Below are positions 34,386-43,202 of a stretch of DNA of 64,000 nucleotides, one piece after another. The position numbers were made by a program, and so were the translations under genes. This DNA is from Synechococcus sp. CCY 0621. Its GTDB lineage: Bacteria; Cyanobacteriota; Cyanobacteriia; PCC-6307; Cyanobiaceae. The stretch lies in NCBI RefSeq assembly GCF_019038465.1, contig NZ_JAFKRH010000010.1, forward strand, positions 1 through 64,000, written 5' to 3'. The first letter of the stretch is position 1; each line of letters starts with the position of its first letter. Under the pieces are notes generated by a model that was given only the letters and a program-made list of their open reading frames with translations, was not told where the DNA came from and made no database searches.

Positions 34386-35757
34386 CTTCAGACCGGTTGA
34401 TCCCGAGCGGATCCGGGCCCTGGTCGATGAACTGGGCGCCAGCCCGCTGGCGTTGACGCCGATCCTTGCCCCCGCCGAGCTGGGCCGGCTTTCGGCCGAC
34501 TTCCACGACTATTCCCCCGTGCTGGAACCGCTGCTCAAGGGCCGCTGCGCCCAGGTGGCCGTGAAGGTGGAGCGGCTGGAGCAGGTGATGGCGGTGGCCG
34601 GCGCCTGCGCCCGCCACCGGGTGCCGCTGACGCTGCGGGGTGCCGGCACCGGCAACTACGGCCAGTGCGTGCCCCTGGCCGGTGGGTTGGTGCTCGACCT
34701 CAGCGGCCTCAACCGGCTGCGGTCCGTGGACCCGGTCAGCGGCATCGTGGAGGCGGAGCCCGGCTGCACCCTGGCCCACCTGGACGGGCAGCTGGCGCTC
34801 CACGGCCGGGCCCTGCGGCTGGCCCCGAGCACCTACCGCAGCGCCACCCTGGGGGGCTTCTTCGCCGGTGGCTCGGGCGGCCTGGGCTCACTGCGCTGGG
34901 GCTTCCTGCGCGATCCCGGCCACCTGCTGGGGCTGGAGGTGGTGACCCTGGAGGCCGAGCCCCGGCTGCTGCGGCTCGACGCCGCCGCCAGCGCGCCCCT
35001 CAACCACGCCTACGGCACCAACGGCATCATCACCGCCCTGCGGCTGGCCAGCACCGAAGCGGTGGCCTGGCAGCAGCTGGTGGTGGGTTTCAGCCGCTGG
35101 GAGGCGGCCCTGGAGGCGTCCCGGGAACTGCCGACCACGGCCCTGCTGCTCAACGCCCTCTGTCTGCTGGAGGCCCCGGTGGCCGACCGGATGCCCTGGC
35201 CGGTCGGCTGTCCCGCCGCTGGTCCAGGGGAGCACCGGCTGCTGCTCCATGCGGCCCCCGACACCCTGGAGCTGTTGCCCGGCTGGCTGGCGGCCCGGGG
35301 CGGCCAGCTGCGCTGGCAGGGCCCCCGGCCGGAGGCGGGGCGGGCTCGGGGTCTGCCCCTGGGGGAACTCACCTGGAACCACACCACCCTGCACTGGCGG
35401 GCCCAGGCCCCCGACTGGACCTACCTGCAGCTGCTGCTGCCCCGGCCGGAGGCCCCCCTGCTGGAGGCCGTGCGCCAGCGCTGGGGGAGCGACGTGCTCT
35501 GGCACCTCGAGGCGGTGCGCTACCAGGGGGCGCCGCGGCTGACGGCCCTGCCCCTGGTGCGCTGGCAGGGACCCCAGGCCCTGGCCGACCTCGTCGCCCA
35601 GTGTCGTGAGCTGGGGGCGGTGCCGTTCAACCCCCACGTGATCACCGTCGAGGACGGAGGCCTCGGGGTGGTGGACGCCGATCAGGTGGCGGCCAAGGCC
35701 GCCTACGACCCGGCCGGACTGATGAACCCTGGAAAACTCAGGGGCTGGGCGGGCTAG
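34378..35757 (+). CDS. FAD-binding oxidase (GlcD-like, PCMH fold)
   Basis: A 459-residue flavoprotein. The PCMH-type FAD domain contains VPLTLRGAGTGNYGQCVPLA, VVEAEPGC-like IVEAEPGCTLAHLD and TYRSATLGGFFAGGSGGLGS, which hold the FAD pyrophosphate. The C-terminal domain ends DPAGLMNPGKLRGW, the usual end of D-2-hydroxyacid and glycolate dehydrogenase flavoproteins. No Fe-S motif or signal peptide is seen. It is coupled to the upstream amidohydrolase, so it probably oxidises a product or related metabolite. The substrate is unknown. Confidence 0.85.
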   Translation: MDDFRPVDPERIRALVDELGASPLALTPILAPAELGRLSADFHDYSPVLEPLLKGRCAQVAVKVERLEQVMAVAGACARHRVPLTLRGAGTGNYGQCVPLAGGLVLDLSGLNRLRSVDPVSGIVEAEPGCTLAHLDGQLALHGRALRLAPSTYRSATLGGFFAGGSGGLGSLRWGFLRDPGHLLGLEVVTLEAEPRLLRLDAAASAPLNHAYGTNGIITALRLASTEAVAWQQLVVGFSRWEAALEASRELPTTALLLNALCLLEAPVADRMPWPVGCPAAGPGEHRLLLHAAPDTLELLPGWLAARGGQLRWQGPRPEAGRARGLPLGELTWNHTTLHWRAQAPDWTYLQLLLPRPEAPLLEAVRQRWGSDVLWHLEAVRYQGAPRLTALPLVRWQGPQALADLVAQCRELGAVPFNPHVITVEDGGLGVVDADQVAAKAAYDPAGLMNPGKLRGWAG

Positions 35758-35775
35758 GGGTGTGCGCTCCGCGCC

Positions 35776-36342
35776 TCAGCCGCACTCCAGGCTGAGCCGG
35801 GTGTCGGCGCCGGTCACCGGATTGGTGCCGCGGGCGTCGCGGCAGAGGTTCCGCTGGTCCACCCGGTCGAGCAGGGCGTCAGTGAAGTCCGCATCGGTGA
35901 CGGTGGCGCCGGTGAAGTTGCTGCCGGAGGCGATCGCCCCCCGCAGCACCGCGCCGGTGAGGTCGGTGCCGCTCATGTCCACCTTGTCCATCAGGGCGTC
36001 ACTGAGATCGGCAGCGCGGAAGTCGGCGCCGGGAAAGGCCGCCTGGGTGAGGATCGCCCCGTGCAGATCGGCCTCCCTGAAAATCGACTGGCGGGCCGTG
36101 GCACCGGCGAAGGAACTGCCGGCCAGCTGCTGGCCGCTGAAGTCCTTGCCGCTCTGGTTGGTGAGCGTGTAATCCACCCGGTCCTGGTTGTCGGCCCAGG
36201 CGCTGGGGGCGGCCAGCAGCAGGGGGGCCAGGAGCACCAGAGACAGCAGCACTGGCACGATCCCCCTGCGGAGGGTCTGCCCCGGCGGCCTTGGGGAATG
36301 GCCGGCGGGCCTGGGGGCATCGGATCCGATGGCCGTCGTCAT
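35776..36342 (-). CDS. Pentapeptide-repeat protein, probably thylakoid lumen
   Basis: A 188-residue protein with a signal peptide: a basic region (LRRGIVP), a hydrophobic stretch (about 29-45) and the cleavage site SAWA-DN. About 12 pentapeptide repeats of the A(D/N)LXX type follow (about 65-160, FSGQQLAGSSFAG and so on), forming a right-handed square helix. Two Cys (NLC and LEC) near the C-terminus could make a disulfide. It resembles the small lumenal pentapeptide proteins of cyanobacteria and chloroplasts. Its ATG overlaps the folC stop by 4 bases. Confidence 0.88.
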   Translation of the reverse strand: MTTAIGSDAPRPAGHSPRPPGQTLRRGIVPVLLSLVLLAPLLLAAPSAWADNQDRVDYTLTNQSGKDFSGQQLAGSSFAGATARQSIFREADLHGAILTQAAFPGADFRAADLSDALMDKVDMSGTDLTGAVLRGAIASGSNFTGATVTDADFTDALLDRVDQRNLCRDARGTNPVTGADTRLSLECG

Positions 36343-37655
36343 GGGCCGTTGCTGCCGGGGACCTTCCCAGGCTGGCCCAGCGCCGCGGCTTCGTCAGCCT
36401 GGGCGGCATCGAGCAGCGGAAGTACAGCGCCCAGCAGGAACAGGGAGCCGGCCACCAGCGGCAGCGGGCCGGGGGCCAGCAGGCTGTCCAGTCCGGCCTC
36501 CAGGCTGCCGGCTTCCTCGAGCTGGTGGGCCAGGTCGGGACAGGCGGCGGCCAGCTCCTGCCGCGACCAGCTGGCATGCTCCGGCACCGCCACCACCACC
36601 GCCCGATCACCGGGGCGCAGCAGCAGCTCCAGCATCACTGCCCCCTCCTTGTGGCGCTGGATGCCCAGCAGCCAGCGGCGTGGACGGCCAGCCTCCATCC
36701 CACCATCGAGCTGGTCGAGTTCCCGGCGCAGGGCCGCCGCCGCCGGGGGGTTGTGGGCGCCATCGATCAGCAGATTGCGGCCCCGCCAGCGGTGGCTCTC
36801 CAGCCGCCCGGGCCAGCGGGCCGCCGCCAGGCCGGCGCGGACCATGCCCTCGTCGAGGGGCCTGCCGGCCAGCGGACCGTCCGGGGCCGTCAGGGCCCGG
36901 GCCATGGCCACGGCCACGGCGCCGTTATGGCGCTGCAGTTCCCCCGCCAGGCCCAGCACGGGGCCGCCGTCGGCCACGGCGGGCAGGGGGTCGAGCCAGT
37001 GCAGGCTGGCGCCGCAACCCAGCGCTGCGGCCTCCAGCACCCGGCGGGCCTCCGGTGCCTGGGCGGCGCTGAAGGCCCGGCAACCCGGCCCCATCACGGC
37101 CGCCTTTTCGGCGGCGATGGCGGCCAGGGTGTCGCCTAGGTGTTCGCGGTGGTCGAGGCCGATGGCCCCGAAGCCGATCACGGGCCGTTGGGGATGGAGG
37201 GTGGTGGCATCGAGACGGCCCCCGAGGCCCACCTCCAGCACCGCCAGATCCACCCGCTCGCGGGCAAAGCGGTCGAAGGCCGCGGCGGTGATCAGCTCGA
37301 AGGGGGTGAGTCGGTGGCGTCGGGCGAGGGGCTGCCAGCGGGCCAGGTCGGCCCGCAGGGTGGCGGCGGCGATCCAGGCGTCATCGATCTGGATGCGTTC
37401 GCACCAGCTCACCAGATGGGGGGAGCGGTAGGTGCCCACGTGGATGCCGGCGGCCCGCAGGATGGCGTGCAGAAACGTGCAGATCGAGCCCTTGCCGTTG
37501 GTGCCGGCCACCTGGGCGGCGGCGAAGCCCTGCTCCGGGTGCCCCCCGGCGGCGAGGGCGCCGCCCAGCCGTTCCAGGCCCAGGTCGACGCCGCGGCGGG
37601 CGAAGGGTTCGAGCAGGTCGCCCAGGTCGACCGGTGGGGGCAGCGGGGACGGCAC
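36339..37655 (-). CDS. folC: Folylpolyglutamate synthase / dihydrofolate synthase
   Basis: Mur-ligase superfamily ATPase of 438 residues that adds glutamate to folates, and likely to dihydropteroate. The ATP loop is VAGTNGKGS (about residue 49). The metal and folate-binding segments are GTYRSPHLVSWCERI and VGLGGRLDATT, followed by GLDHREHLGDT and DGAHNP in the C-domain. Its stop overlaps the pentapeptide gene, and argD lies 11 bases upstream. Confidence 0.95.
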   Translation of the reverse strand: MPSPLPPPVDLGDLLEPFARRGVDLGLERLGGALAAGGHPEQGFAAAQVAGTNGKGSICTFLHAILRAAGIHVGTYRSPHLVSWCERIQIDDAWIAAATLRADLARWQPLARRHRLTPFELITAAAFDRFARERVDLAVLEVGLGGRLDATTLHPQRPVIGFGAIGLDHREHLGDTLAAIAAEKAAVMGPGCRAFSAAQAPEARRVLEAAALGCGASLHWLDPLPAVADGGPVLGLAGELQRHNGAVAVAMARALTAPDGPLAGRPLDEGMVRAGLAAARWPGRLESHRWRGRNLLIDGAHNPPAAAALRRELDQLDGGMEAGRPRRWLLGIQRHKEGAVMLELLLRPGDRAVVVAVPEHASWSRQELAAACPDLAHQLEEAGSLEAGLDSLLAPGPLPLVAGSLFLLGAVLPLLDAAQADEAAALGQPGKVPGSNGP

Positions 37656-37666
37656 GGATGGACGGA

Positions 37667-38845
37667 TCAGGCCAGGCTGTGGAGAGCCTTCTCCAGGCGC
37701 TTCACCGCCTTGCGCAGCTGGCGGGGCTTGATCACCAGCGGCGGCACGAAACGAACCACCCCTGGTCCGGCCGGCACCAGCAGCAGGCCTTCCGCCATGG
37801 CCGCCTTGACGATCTCCGGGGCCGTGACCCCGCCTTCCCGCAGCACCAGGCCCCGCAGCAGTCCCCAGCCCCGCTCACCGGCCAGGGTGGCGGGGTGGCG
37901 GGCCACCAGCTCCTGGAGCAGGGACTGCAGCAAGGCGCCGTTGGCGCTCACCTTGGCCAGCAGGCCGCGGCGTTCGATCTCCTCGATGACCGTGAGGCCG
38001 GCCCGGCAGGCGAAGGGGTTGCCGCCGAAGGTGCTGGCGTGGTCGCCGGGGCGGAAGTGGTCCACCGCGGCCTTCACCGCCAGGGCGCCGATGGGGATGC
38101 CACCGCCCAGGCCCTTGGCCATGGTCAGGGCATCCGGCTCCACCCCCAGCTGTTCGTAGCCCCACCAGCGGCCGCTGCGGCCGACGCCGATCTGCACCTC
38201 GTCAAAGATCAGCAGGATCTGGTGGGCGTCGCAGAGCTCGCGCACCCGCTGGAAGAAGGCGGGATCACCGGGGTTCACCCCCCCCTCCCCCTGGAGAGGT
38301 TCGAGCAGCACCGCGGCCACGCGGGGACCCTGGGCTTCACAGGCGGCCAGCAGCGTTTCGAAGCCGGCCGTGTCGTTGTAGGGGAAGTAGCGGAAGCCCG
38401 ACACCATCGGCTCGAAGCCCTGGTGGTACTTGGGCTGGCCCGTGGCGGTCACCGCCGCCAGGGTGCGGCCGTGGAAGCTGGCCTGGGCGGTGAGGATCAG
38501 GGGTTCGGCGATGCCGCGCACCAGATGGCCGTGCTTGCGGGCCAGCTTGATGGCCGCCTCATTGGCTTCGGCGCCGGAATTGCAGAAGAAGACCCGGTCG
38601 GTGCAGCTGCGGGCCGTGATCGCCGCGGCCAGGGCCTCCTGTTCCGGGATCCGGTACAGGTTGGAGACGTGCTGGAGGCGGCCCAACTGGTGACAGAGAC
38701 GCCGCCGCAGCACCGGGTCGCTGTGACCGAGGGTGCAGACGGCGATGCCGGCCACCATGTCGAGGTAGCGCCGGTTCTGCTGATCCCACAACCAGACCCC
38801 TCGGCCCCGCTTGAGCTCCAGGGGGTAACGGGCGTAGGTGTCCAT
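37667..38845 (-). CDS. argD: Acetylornithine aminotransferase ArgD
   Basis: PLP enzyme (class III aminotransferase) of arginine synthesis, making N-acetylornithine from the semialdehyde. The 392-residue protein has MDTYARYPLELKRGRGVWLW, CNSGAEANEAAIKLAR, FDEVQIGVGRSG and the PLP lysine in TMAKGLGGGIPIGA. I start at the ATG at 38845; the open frame further up runs into tRNA-Leu. It might also act as succinyldiaminopimelate aminotransferase, as ArgD can. Confidence 0.96.
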   Translation of the reverse strand: MDTYARYPLELKRGRGVWLWDQQNRRYLDMVAGIAVCTLGHSDPVLRRRLCHQLGRLQHVSNLYRIPEQEALAAAITARSCTDRVFFCNSGAEANEAAIKLARKHGHLVRGIAEPLILTAQASFHGRTLAAVTATGQPKYHQGFEPMVSGFRYFPYNDTAGFETLLAACEAQGPRVAAVLLEPLQGEGGVNPGDPAFFQRVRELCDAHQILLIFDEVQIGVGRSGRWWGYEQLGVEPDALTMAKGLGGGIPIGALAVKAAVDHFRPGDHASTFGGNPFACRAGLTVIEEIERRGLLAKVSANGALLQSLLQELVARHPATLAGERGWGLLRGLVLREGGVTAPEIVKAAMAEGLLLVPAGPGVVRFVPPLVIKPRQLRKAVKRLEKALHSLA

Positions 38846-38856
38846 CACCGGTTGGA

Positions 38857-38938
38857 TGGGAGCGGTGGGACTCGAACCCACATGCCCGAAGGCGCTCGAT
38901 TTTGAGTCGAGTCCGTCTACCAATTCCGGCACGCTCCC
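38857..38938 (-). tRNA. tRNA-Leu (anticodon CAA)
   Basis: The acceptor stem GGGAGCG pairs with CGCTCCC, with discriminator A at 38857. The anticodon stem CTCGA/TCGAG encloses CTCAAAA, giving anticodon CAA (reads UUG). A class II variable arm is present (CGCCTTCGGGCA). The T-arm is GTGGG-TTCGAGT-CCCAC. It ends 11 bases before argD on the same strand. Confidence 0.96.
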
Positions 38939-38968
38939 GAAGGGACGACTCTAGGCCGCGACGGCTGG

Positions 38969-40276
38969 CTAAGCCGCGACAGAGGGCAGCCTGCGGATCG
39001 AAGCGCCGGCGGCGTTGAGTTTGCCCTCGAGATCGGCATAGCCCCGATCCAGGAACTCAAGCCCCCGCACGGTGGTGATGCCATCGGCGGCGAGTCCCGC
39101 CAGCACCATGGCGGCGGAGGCGCGCAGGTCGGTGCCGTGCACCGGGGCACCGCTGAGGCGGGCGACCCCCTCGACGCAGGCGGTGTTGCCCTGCATGCGG
39201 ATGTCGGCGCCCATGCGCTGCAGTTCGGCCACGTGCTGCAGGCGGTTCTCGAAGATGTTCTCCACCACCATGCTGGTGCCTTCGGCGGTGGCGAGCAGGG
39301 CCATGAAGGGGGCCTGCAGGTCGGTGGGGAAGCCGGGGAAAGGCTGGGTGCGCAGATCCACCGCCCGCACCTTGCTGGCGGTGATGATCAGGCCCTGGCC
39401 ATCGGCTTCGATGCGACAGCCGGCCTCCTCGAGTTTGGTGATCACGGCGCCCAGGTGCTCCGGCAGGGCGGGGAACACCCGCAGGCGGGAGCGGGTGATG
39501 GCGCCGGCCAGCAGGAAGGTGCCGGCCTCGATGCGGTCGGGGATGACGGCGTAGTCAGCCCCGTGCAGCCGCTCCACCCCGACGATGGTGATCGTGGGGG
39601 TGCCGGCGCCGCGCACCTTGGCCCCCATGGCCAGCAGCAGCCGGGCCAGGTCAATCACCTCGGGCTCCTGGGCCGCGTTGTCGATCACCGTCTCGCCATC
39701 GGCGAGGGCGGCCGCCATCATCAGGGTCTCGGTGGCGCCGACGCTGGGACAGTCGAGGTGGATGTGGCCGCCGGTGAGACGGCGCTGACGGCCGGGCACC
39801 ACGGCGGTGACCACACCGTGCTCGATGGTGACCTGGGCGCCGAGGGCCTTGAGTCCCTTGACGTGCTCCACCACAGGCCGGGTGCCGATCTGGCACCCAC
39901 CGGGCAGGGGCACCTGGGCCATGCCCATGCGGGCCAGCAGGGGACCAATGCAGAAGAAGCTGGCCCGCAGGCTGTTGACCAGTTCGTAGGGCGGGGCGGC
40001 GGTGGTGATGTGGTCACCGTGCAACACGATGGCGTCGCCCCCCCGCTGCACCCGCACCCCCAGGGCGGCAAGGATCTCCCCCATCGCCGTGATGTCGGTG
40101 AGCGGGGGCACATTGCTGAGCCGCAGCCCGTCTTCCGTCAGCAGACAGGCGGCCATCAGCACCAGGGCCGAATTCTTGGCGCCGCTGACCCTCAGTTCCC
40201 CGTCCAGTCGCCGTCCACCACTGATCTCCAGCCTGGTGCCGGCGATGACCTTGACAGGCATGGGGGATACGGTCAT
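38969..40276 (-). CDS. murA: UDP-N-acetylglucosamine 1-carboxyvinyltransferase MurA
   Basis: First committed enzyme of peptidoglycan synthesis, adding enolpyruvate from PEP to UDP-GlcNAc. The 435-residue protein shows [16 protein letters not shown] near the start, the catalytic loop [12 protein letters not shown] with the active Cys (the fosfomycin target), and [13 protein letters not shown]. The start is uncertain among ATG at 40309, 40276 and 40261. A promoter just upstream, with an expected transcript start near 40283, excludes the longest form. Confidence 0.96.
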   Translation of the reverse strand: MTVSPMPVKVIAGTRLEISGGRRLDGELRVSGAKNSALVLMAACLLTEDGLRLSNVPPLTDITAMGEILAALGVRVQRGGDAIVLHGDHITTAAPPYELVNSLRASFFCIGPLLARMGMAQVPLPGGCQIGTRPVVEHVKGLKALGAQVTIEHGVVTAVVPGRQRRLTGGHIHLDCPSVGATETLMMAAALADGETVIDNAAQEPEVIDLARLLLAMGAKVRGAGTPTITIVGVERLHGADYAVIPDRIEAGTFLLAGAITRSRLRVFPALPEHLGAVITKLEEAGCRIEADGQGLIITASKVRAVDLRTQPFPGFPTDLQAPFMALLATAEGTSMVVENIFENRLQHVAELQRMGADIRMQGNTACVEGVARLSGAPVHGTDLRASAAMVLAGLAADGITTVRGLEFLDRGYADLEGKLNAAGASIRRLPSVAA

Positions 40277-40289
40277 GGACGGAAGTCCT

Positions 40290-40317
40290 AGTATCAATTT
40301 CTGGGGCATCTTGACAA
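40290..40317 (-). promoter_or_regulatory. Promoter of murA (sigma-70 type)
   Basis: On the minus strand TTGTCA (40312-40317) and GATACT (40290-40295) are separated by 16 bases, close to -35 and -10 consensus. Transcription would begin near 40283, leaving almost no leader before the ATG at 40276 or a 22-base leader before the ATG at 40261. The rest of the gap to the tRNA (40318-40486) shows nothing else I recognise. Confidence 0.55.
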
Positions 40318-40486
40318 CGAATGATCCTGTCGTCTAGGGGGTCGCCGCTCAAACTGTCTTGTTCTTCCAGGTCTTTGCGGCGACGTTCCTCGGGGGCGGC
40401 TGCCATTGGACGCTCAAGCGGAGGTGCCCCACCGGTGATGATTTATGCTCCCTGGAGCGCCGCGGTTTCCGTGGCGGCTAACGCCC

Positions 40487-40570
40487 GCGGATGTGGCGGA
40501 ATTGGTAGACGCGCTAGTTTCAGGTACTAGTGGCAGCAATGTCGTGGGAGTTCAAGTCTCCCCATCCGCA
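40487..40570 (+). tRNA. tRNA-Leu (anticodon CAG)
   Basis: The acceptor stem GCGGATG pairs with CATCCGC, with discriminator A at 40570. The anticodon stem CTAGT/ACTAG encloses TTCAGGT, giving anticodon CAG (reads CUG). The variable arm is long (TGGCAGCAATGTCG). The T-arm is TGGGAGTTCAAGTCTCCC. CUG is a frequent leucine codon in these genes. Confidence 0.96.
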
Positions 40571-40580
40571 TGATCACTCC

Positions 40581-40829
40581 ATGATTGTTCTCAAGATCAC
40601 CAACGCCTCCGATGTCGTCGCAGCGAACATCGGCAGGTTTCTGGAGCGACTCACTCCCGACGGCTACGACCAGACCAAGGTGGAGGACATCGTGATTGAT
40701 CGTCTGGTCGCCAATCTCAAAGCGGAGGGCATTCGCGGTGAGGTGGCGGCCTTCAAGGGTCTTGATCTCAACGAGGATGACCTGGTCATCCACGATCACC
40801 TCAAGCTCCGGCGCCGCAAGACCATCTGA
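40581..40829 (+). CDS. Small conserved-looking protein of unknown function
   Basis: An 82-residue acidic protein starting with ATG 10 bases after tRNA-Leu. It begins MIVLKITNASDVVAANIGRF, with helices and strands alternating, and ends in a basic tail RRRKTI. No signal peptide or membrane segment is visible. I do not recognise a family, though the compact alternating pattern suggests a small folded domain. The SpoU methyltransferase gene follows 5 bases later, so both may be co-transcribed. Confidence 0.65.
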   Translation: MIVLKITNASDVVAANIGRFLERLTPDGYDQTKVEDIVIDRLVANLKAEGIRGEVAAFKGLDLNEDDLVIHDHLKLRRRKTI

Positions 40830-40834
40830 CGGCC

Positions 40835-41692
40835 GTGGGCGCTCCCCCTGCGCTTCCCGGCCATCCCCCTGGCGGCGAGACGATTCGTAGTGTCCGCAAC
40901 CCCCTCATCCAGGCGGTGCGGCGCCTGCACCGCTCCAGTGGCCGGCTGGAGCAGGGCCTGCTGCTCCTGGAGGGAACCCACCTGCTCCAGGAAACCCTCG
41001 GGCTTGGCCTGCGGCCCGAACTGGTGCTGGCCACCCCGGACTGGCTGGAGCGCCACGGCGCTCTGTGGGAGCGGCTGCCGGAGACCGGCCGGTTGCGGAC
41101 CGCCAGCCCCGAGGTCCTGGCCGCTGCCGCCACCACCCGCCATCCCGACGGGGTGCTGCTGACCCTGGCCCTGGCCCAGCTGCCTGCCCCCGCAGCAGGA
41201 GGCTCAAGGCCGGGCTTTGTCCTCGCCCTCGACCGGCTCCAGGATCCGGGCAACCTCGGCACCCTGCTGCGCACCGCCCTGGCGGCGGGGGTGGATCAGG
41301 TGTGGCTGGCCGAGGGGGCCGATCCGCTGCAGCCCAAGGTGCTGCGGGCCTCCAGCGGAGCCGCCCTGGCCCTGCCGATCGAGCGGATGACGTCCGCCGA
41401 TCTGCATCGCCGGCTGGCCGCGGCCCAGGGCGGCGGCCTGCAGCTGGTGGCGGCGATGGTGCCCGAGGCGGCTGGCACGGTGCGGCCCTACTGGGACCTG
41501 GACTGGTGCCGGCCCACGGCCCTGTTGCTGGGCAACGAAGGGGCGGGGCTGGCGCCGGAACTGGCCCGGCTGGCCGACCACTGGGTGACGATCCCCCACA
41601 GCCCCGCGGTGGAGTCACTCAATGTGGCGGCCGCAGCGGCCCTGCTGCTGCTGGAGCGCCCCCGCCAGGCCCACGGCCGGCCCGCGCCCTGA
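40835..41692 (+). CDS. SpoU/TrmH family RNA 2'-O-methyltransferase
   Basis: A 285-residue SPOUT methyltransferase, likely modifying a ribose in rRNA or tRNA. The N-terminal substrate-binding domain (about 15-85) contains IRSVRNPLIQAVRRLHRSS and LLLEGTHLLQET. The SPOUT core has ALDRLQDPGNLGTLLRTALA, then ALLLGNEGAGLAPEL and IPHSPAVESLNVAAAAAL, the trefoil-knot SAM site. The start is GTG at 40835. It precedes lpdA by 9 bases. Whether it modifies 23S rRNA (RlmB-like) or tRNA cannot be told. Confidence 0.9.
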   Translation: MGAPPALPGHPPGGETIRSVRNPLIQAVRRLHRSSGRLEQGLLLLEGTHLLQETLGLGLRPELVLATPDWLERHGALWERLPETGRLRTASPEVLAAAATTRHPDGVLLTLALAQLPAPAAGGSRPGFVLALDRLQDPGNLGTLLRTALAAGVDQVWLAEGADPLQPKVLRASSGAALALPIERMTSADLHRRLAAAQGGGLQLVAAMVPEAAGTVRPYWDLDWCRPTALLLGNEGAGLAPELARLADHWVTIPHSPAVESLNVAAAAALLLLERPRQAHGRPAP

Positions 41693-41701
41693 CAGGGGAG
41701 A

Positions 41702-43201
41702 ATGCCTCCACCCATGCAGCCCCATCCGGTGACCGCAGCACCCGCCACCCCCCCCTCCGGGTTCGATTTCGACGTCATCGTGATCGGCGCCGGCTATGGC
41801 GGTTTCGATGCGGCCAAGCACGGGGCCGACCACGGCCTGAAGGTGGCGATCGTGGAATCCCGCGACATGGGCGGCACCTGCGTCAACCGGGGCTGTGTCC
41901 CCTCCAAGGCCCTGCTGGCGGCCAGCGGCCGGGTGCGCGAACTGGCCGATGCTGAGCACCTCAAGGGGTTCGGCATCCATGCGGCGCCGGTGCGCTTCGA
42001 GCGCCAGAAGATCGCCGACCATGCCGCCCAGCTGGTGGCCACGATCCGCACCAATCTGACCAAGACCCTGGAGCGTTCCGGCGCCACGATCCTGCGGGGC
42101 AAGGGACGCCTCGACGGGCCCCAGCGGGTGGCGGTGCGGGAGGCCAGCGGGGTGGAGCGCGTCTACGCAGCCCGCGAGGTGATCATCGCCACCGGCTCCG
42201 ATCCCTTTGTGCCCCCCGGCATCGAGACCGACGGCCGCACCGTGTTCACCAGCGACGAGGCCATCAACCTGGAATGGCTGCCCCGCTGGATCACGATCAT
42301 CGGCAGCGGCTACATCGGCCTGGAGTTCGCCGATGTGTACACGGCCCTGGGCTGCGAAGTCACGATGATCGAGGCACTCGATCGGGTGATGCCCACCTTT
42401 GATCCGGACATCGCCAAGATCGCCGCCCGCCATCTGATTGACGGCCGCGACATCGACGCCCGCGCCGGCGTGCTGGCCAGCAAGATCACCCCCGGCTGCC
42501 CGGTGAAGATCGAACTGGTGGACATGGCCAGCCGCGAGCCGGTGGAGACCCTGGAGGTGGATGCGGTGCTGGTGGCCACCGGCCGGGTGCCGGTGAGCAA
42601 GGAGCTCAACCTGGCCAGCGTCGGCGTGGAGACCAACCGGGGCTTCATCCCGGTGGACGACGGCCTGCGGGTGCTGGCGAACGGTGCGCCGGTGCCCCAT
42701 CTCTGGGCCGTGGGCGACGTGACCGGAAAGATGATGCTGGCCCACACCGCTGCCGCCCAGGGCACGGTGGCGATCGAGAACATCCTCGGCCACGCCCGCC
42801 GCATCGACTACCGCTCGATCCCCGCGGCCACCTTCACCCACCCGGAGATCAGTTCCGTGGGGCTCTCGGAAGCCGATGCCAAGGATCTGGCCGAACAGGA
42901 AGGCTTTGCCCTGGGCAGCGTGCGCAGTTACTTCAAGGCCAATTCCAAGGCCCTGGCCGAACTGGAGAGCGATGGGCTGCTCAAGCTGCTGTTCCGCAAG
43001 GACACCGGCGAGGTGCTGGGGGCGCACATCTATGGCCTGCATGCGGCTGACCTGATCCAGGAGATCGCCAATGCGGTGGCCCGGCGCCAGGGGGTGCGGC
43101 AACTGGCCAGCGAAGTGCACACGCACCCCACGTTGAGTGAGGTGGTGGAAGTGGCCTACAAGCAGGCCGCCGCCAGCCTGGCCACGGCGGTGGGTGCCTG
43201 A
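41702..43201 (+). CDS. lpdA: Dihydrolipoyl dehydrogenase LpdA
   Basis: FAD-dependent E3 component of pyruvate dehydrogenase and glycine cleavage, reoxidising lipoamide with NAD+. The 499-residue protein has the FAD motif [14 protein letters not shown], the redox disulfide [14 protein letters not shown], the NAD motif [30 protein letters not shown] and the C-terminal catalytic dyad region [11 protein letters not shown]. The N-terminus has a 20-residue polar Pro-rich extension. trpC follows with only a single base between. Confidence 0.96.
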   Translation: MPPPMQPHPVTAAPATPPSGFDFDVIVIGAGYGGFDAAKHGADHGLKVAIVESRDMGGTCVNRGCVPSKALLAASGRVRELADAEHLKGFGIHAAPVRFERQKIADHAAQLVATIRTNLTKTLERSGATILRGKGRLDGPQRVAVREASGVERVYAAREVIIATGSDPFVPPGIETDGRTVFTSDEAINLEWLPRWITIIGSGYIGLEFADVYTALGCEVTMIEALDRVMPTFDPDIAKIAARHLIDGRDIDARAGVLASKITPGCPVKIELVDMASREPVETLEVDAVLVATGRVPVSKELNLASVGVETNRGFIPVDDGLRVLANGAPVPHLWAVGDVTGKMMLAHTAAAQGTVAIENILGHARRIDYRSIPAATFTHPEISSVGLSEADAKDLAEQEGFALGSVRSYFKANSKALAELESDGLLKLLFRKDTGEVLGAHIYGLHAADLIQEIANAVARRQGVRQLASEVHTHPTLSEVVEVAYKQAAASLATAVGA

Positions 43202-43202
43202 G

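Noticed and set aside
38846-38932. N-terminal extension of ArgD by 29 residues
   Set aside because: It would be translated from the tRNA-Leu gene; the family start is MDTYARYPL at 38845.
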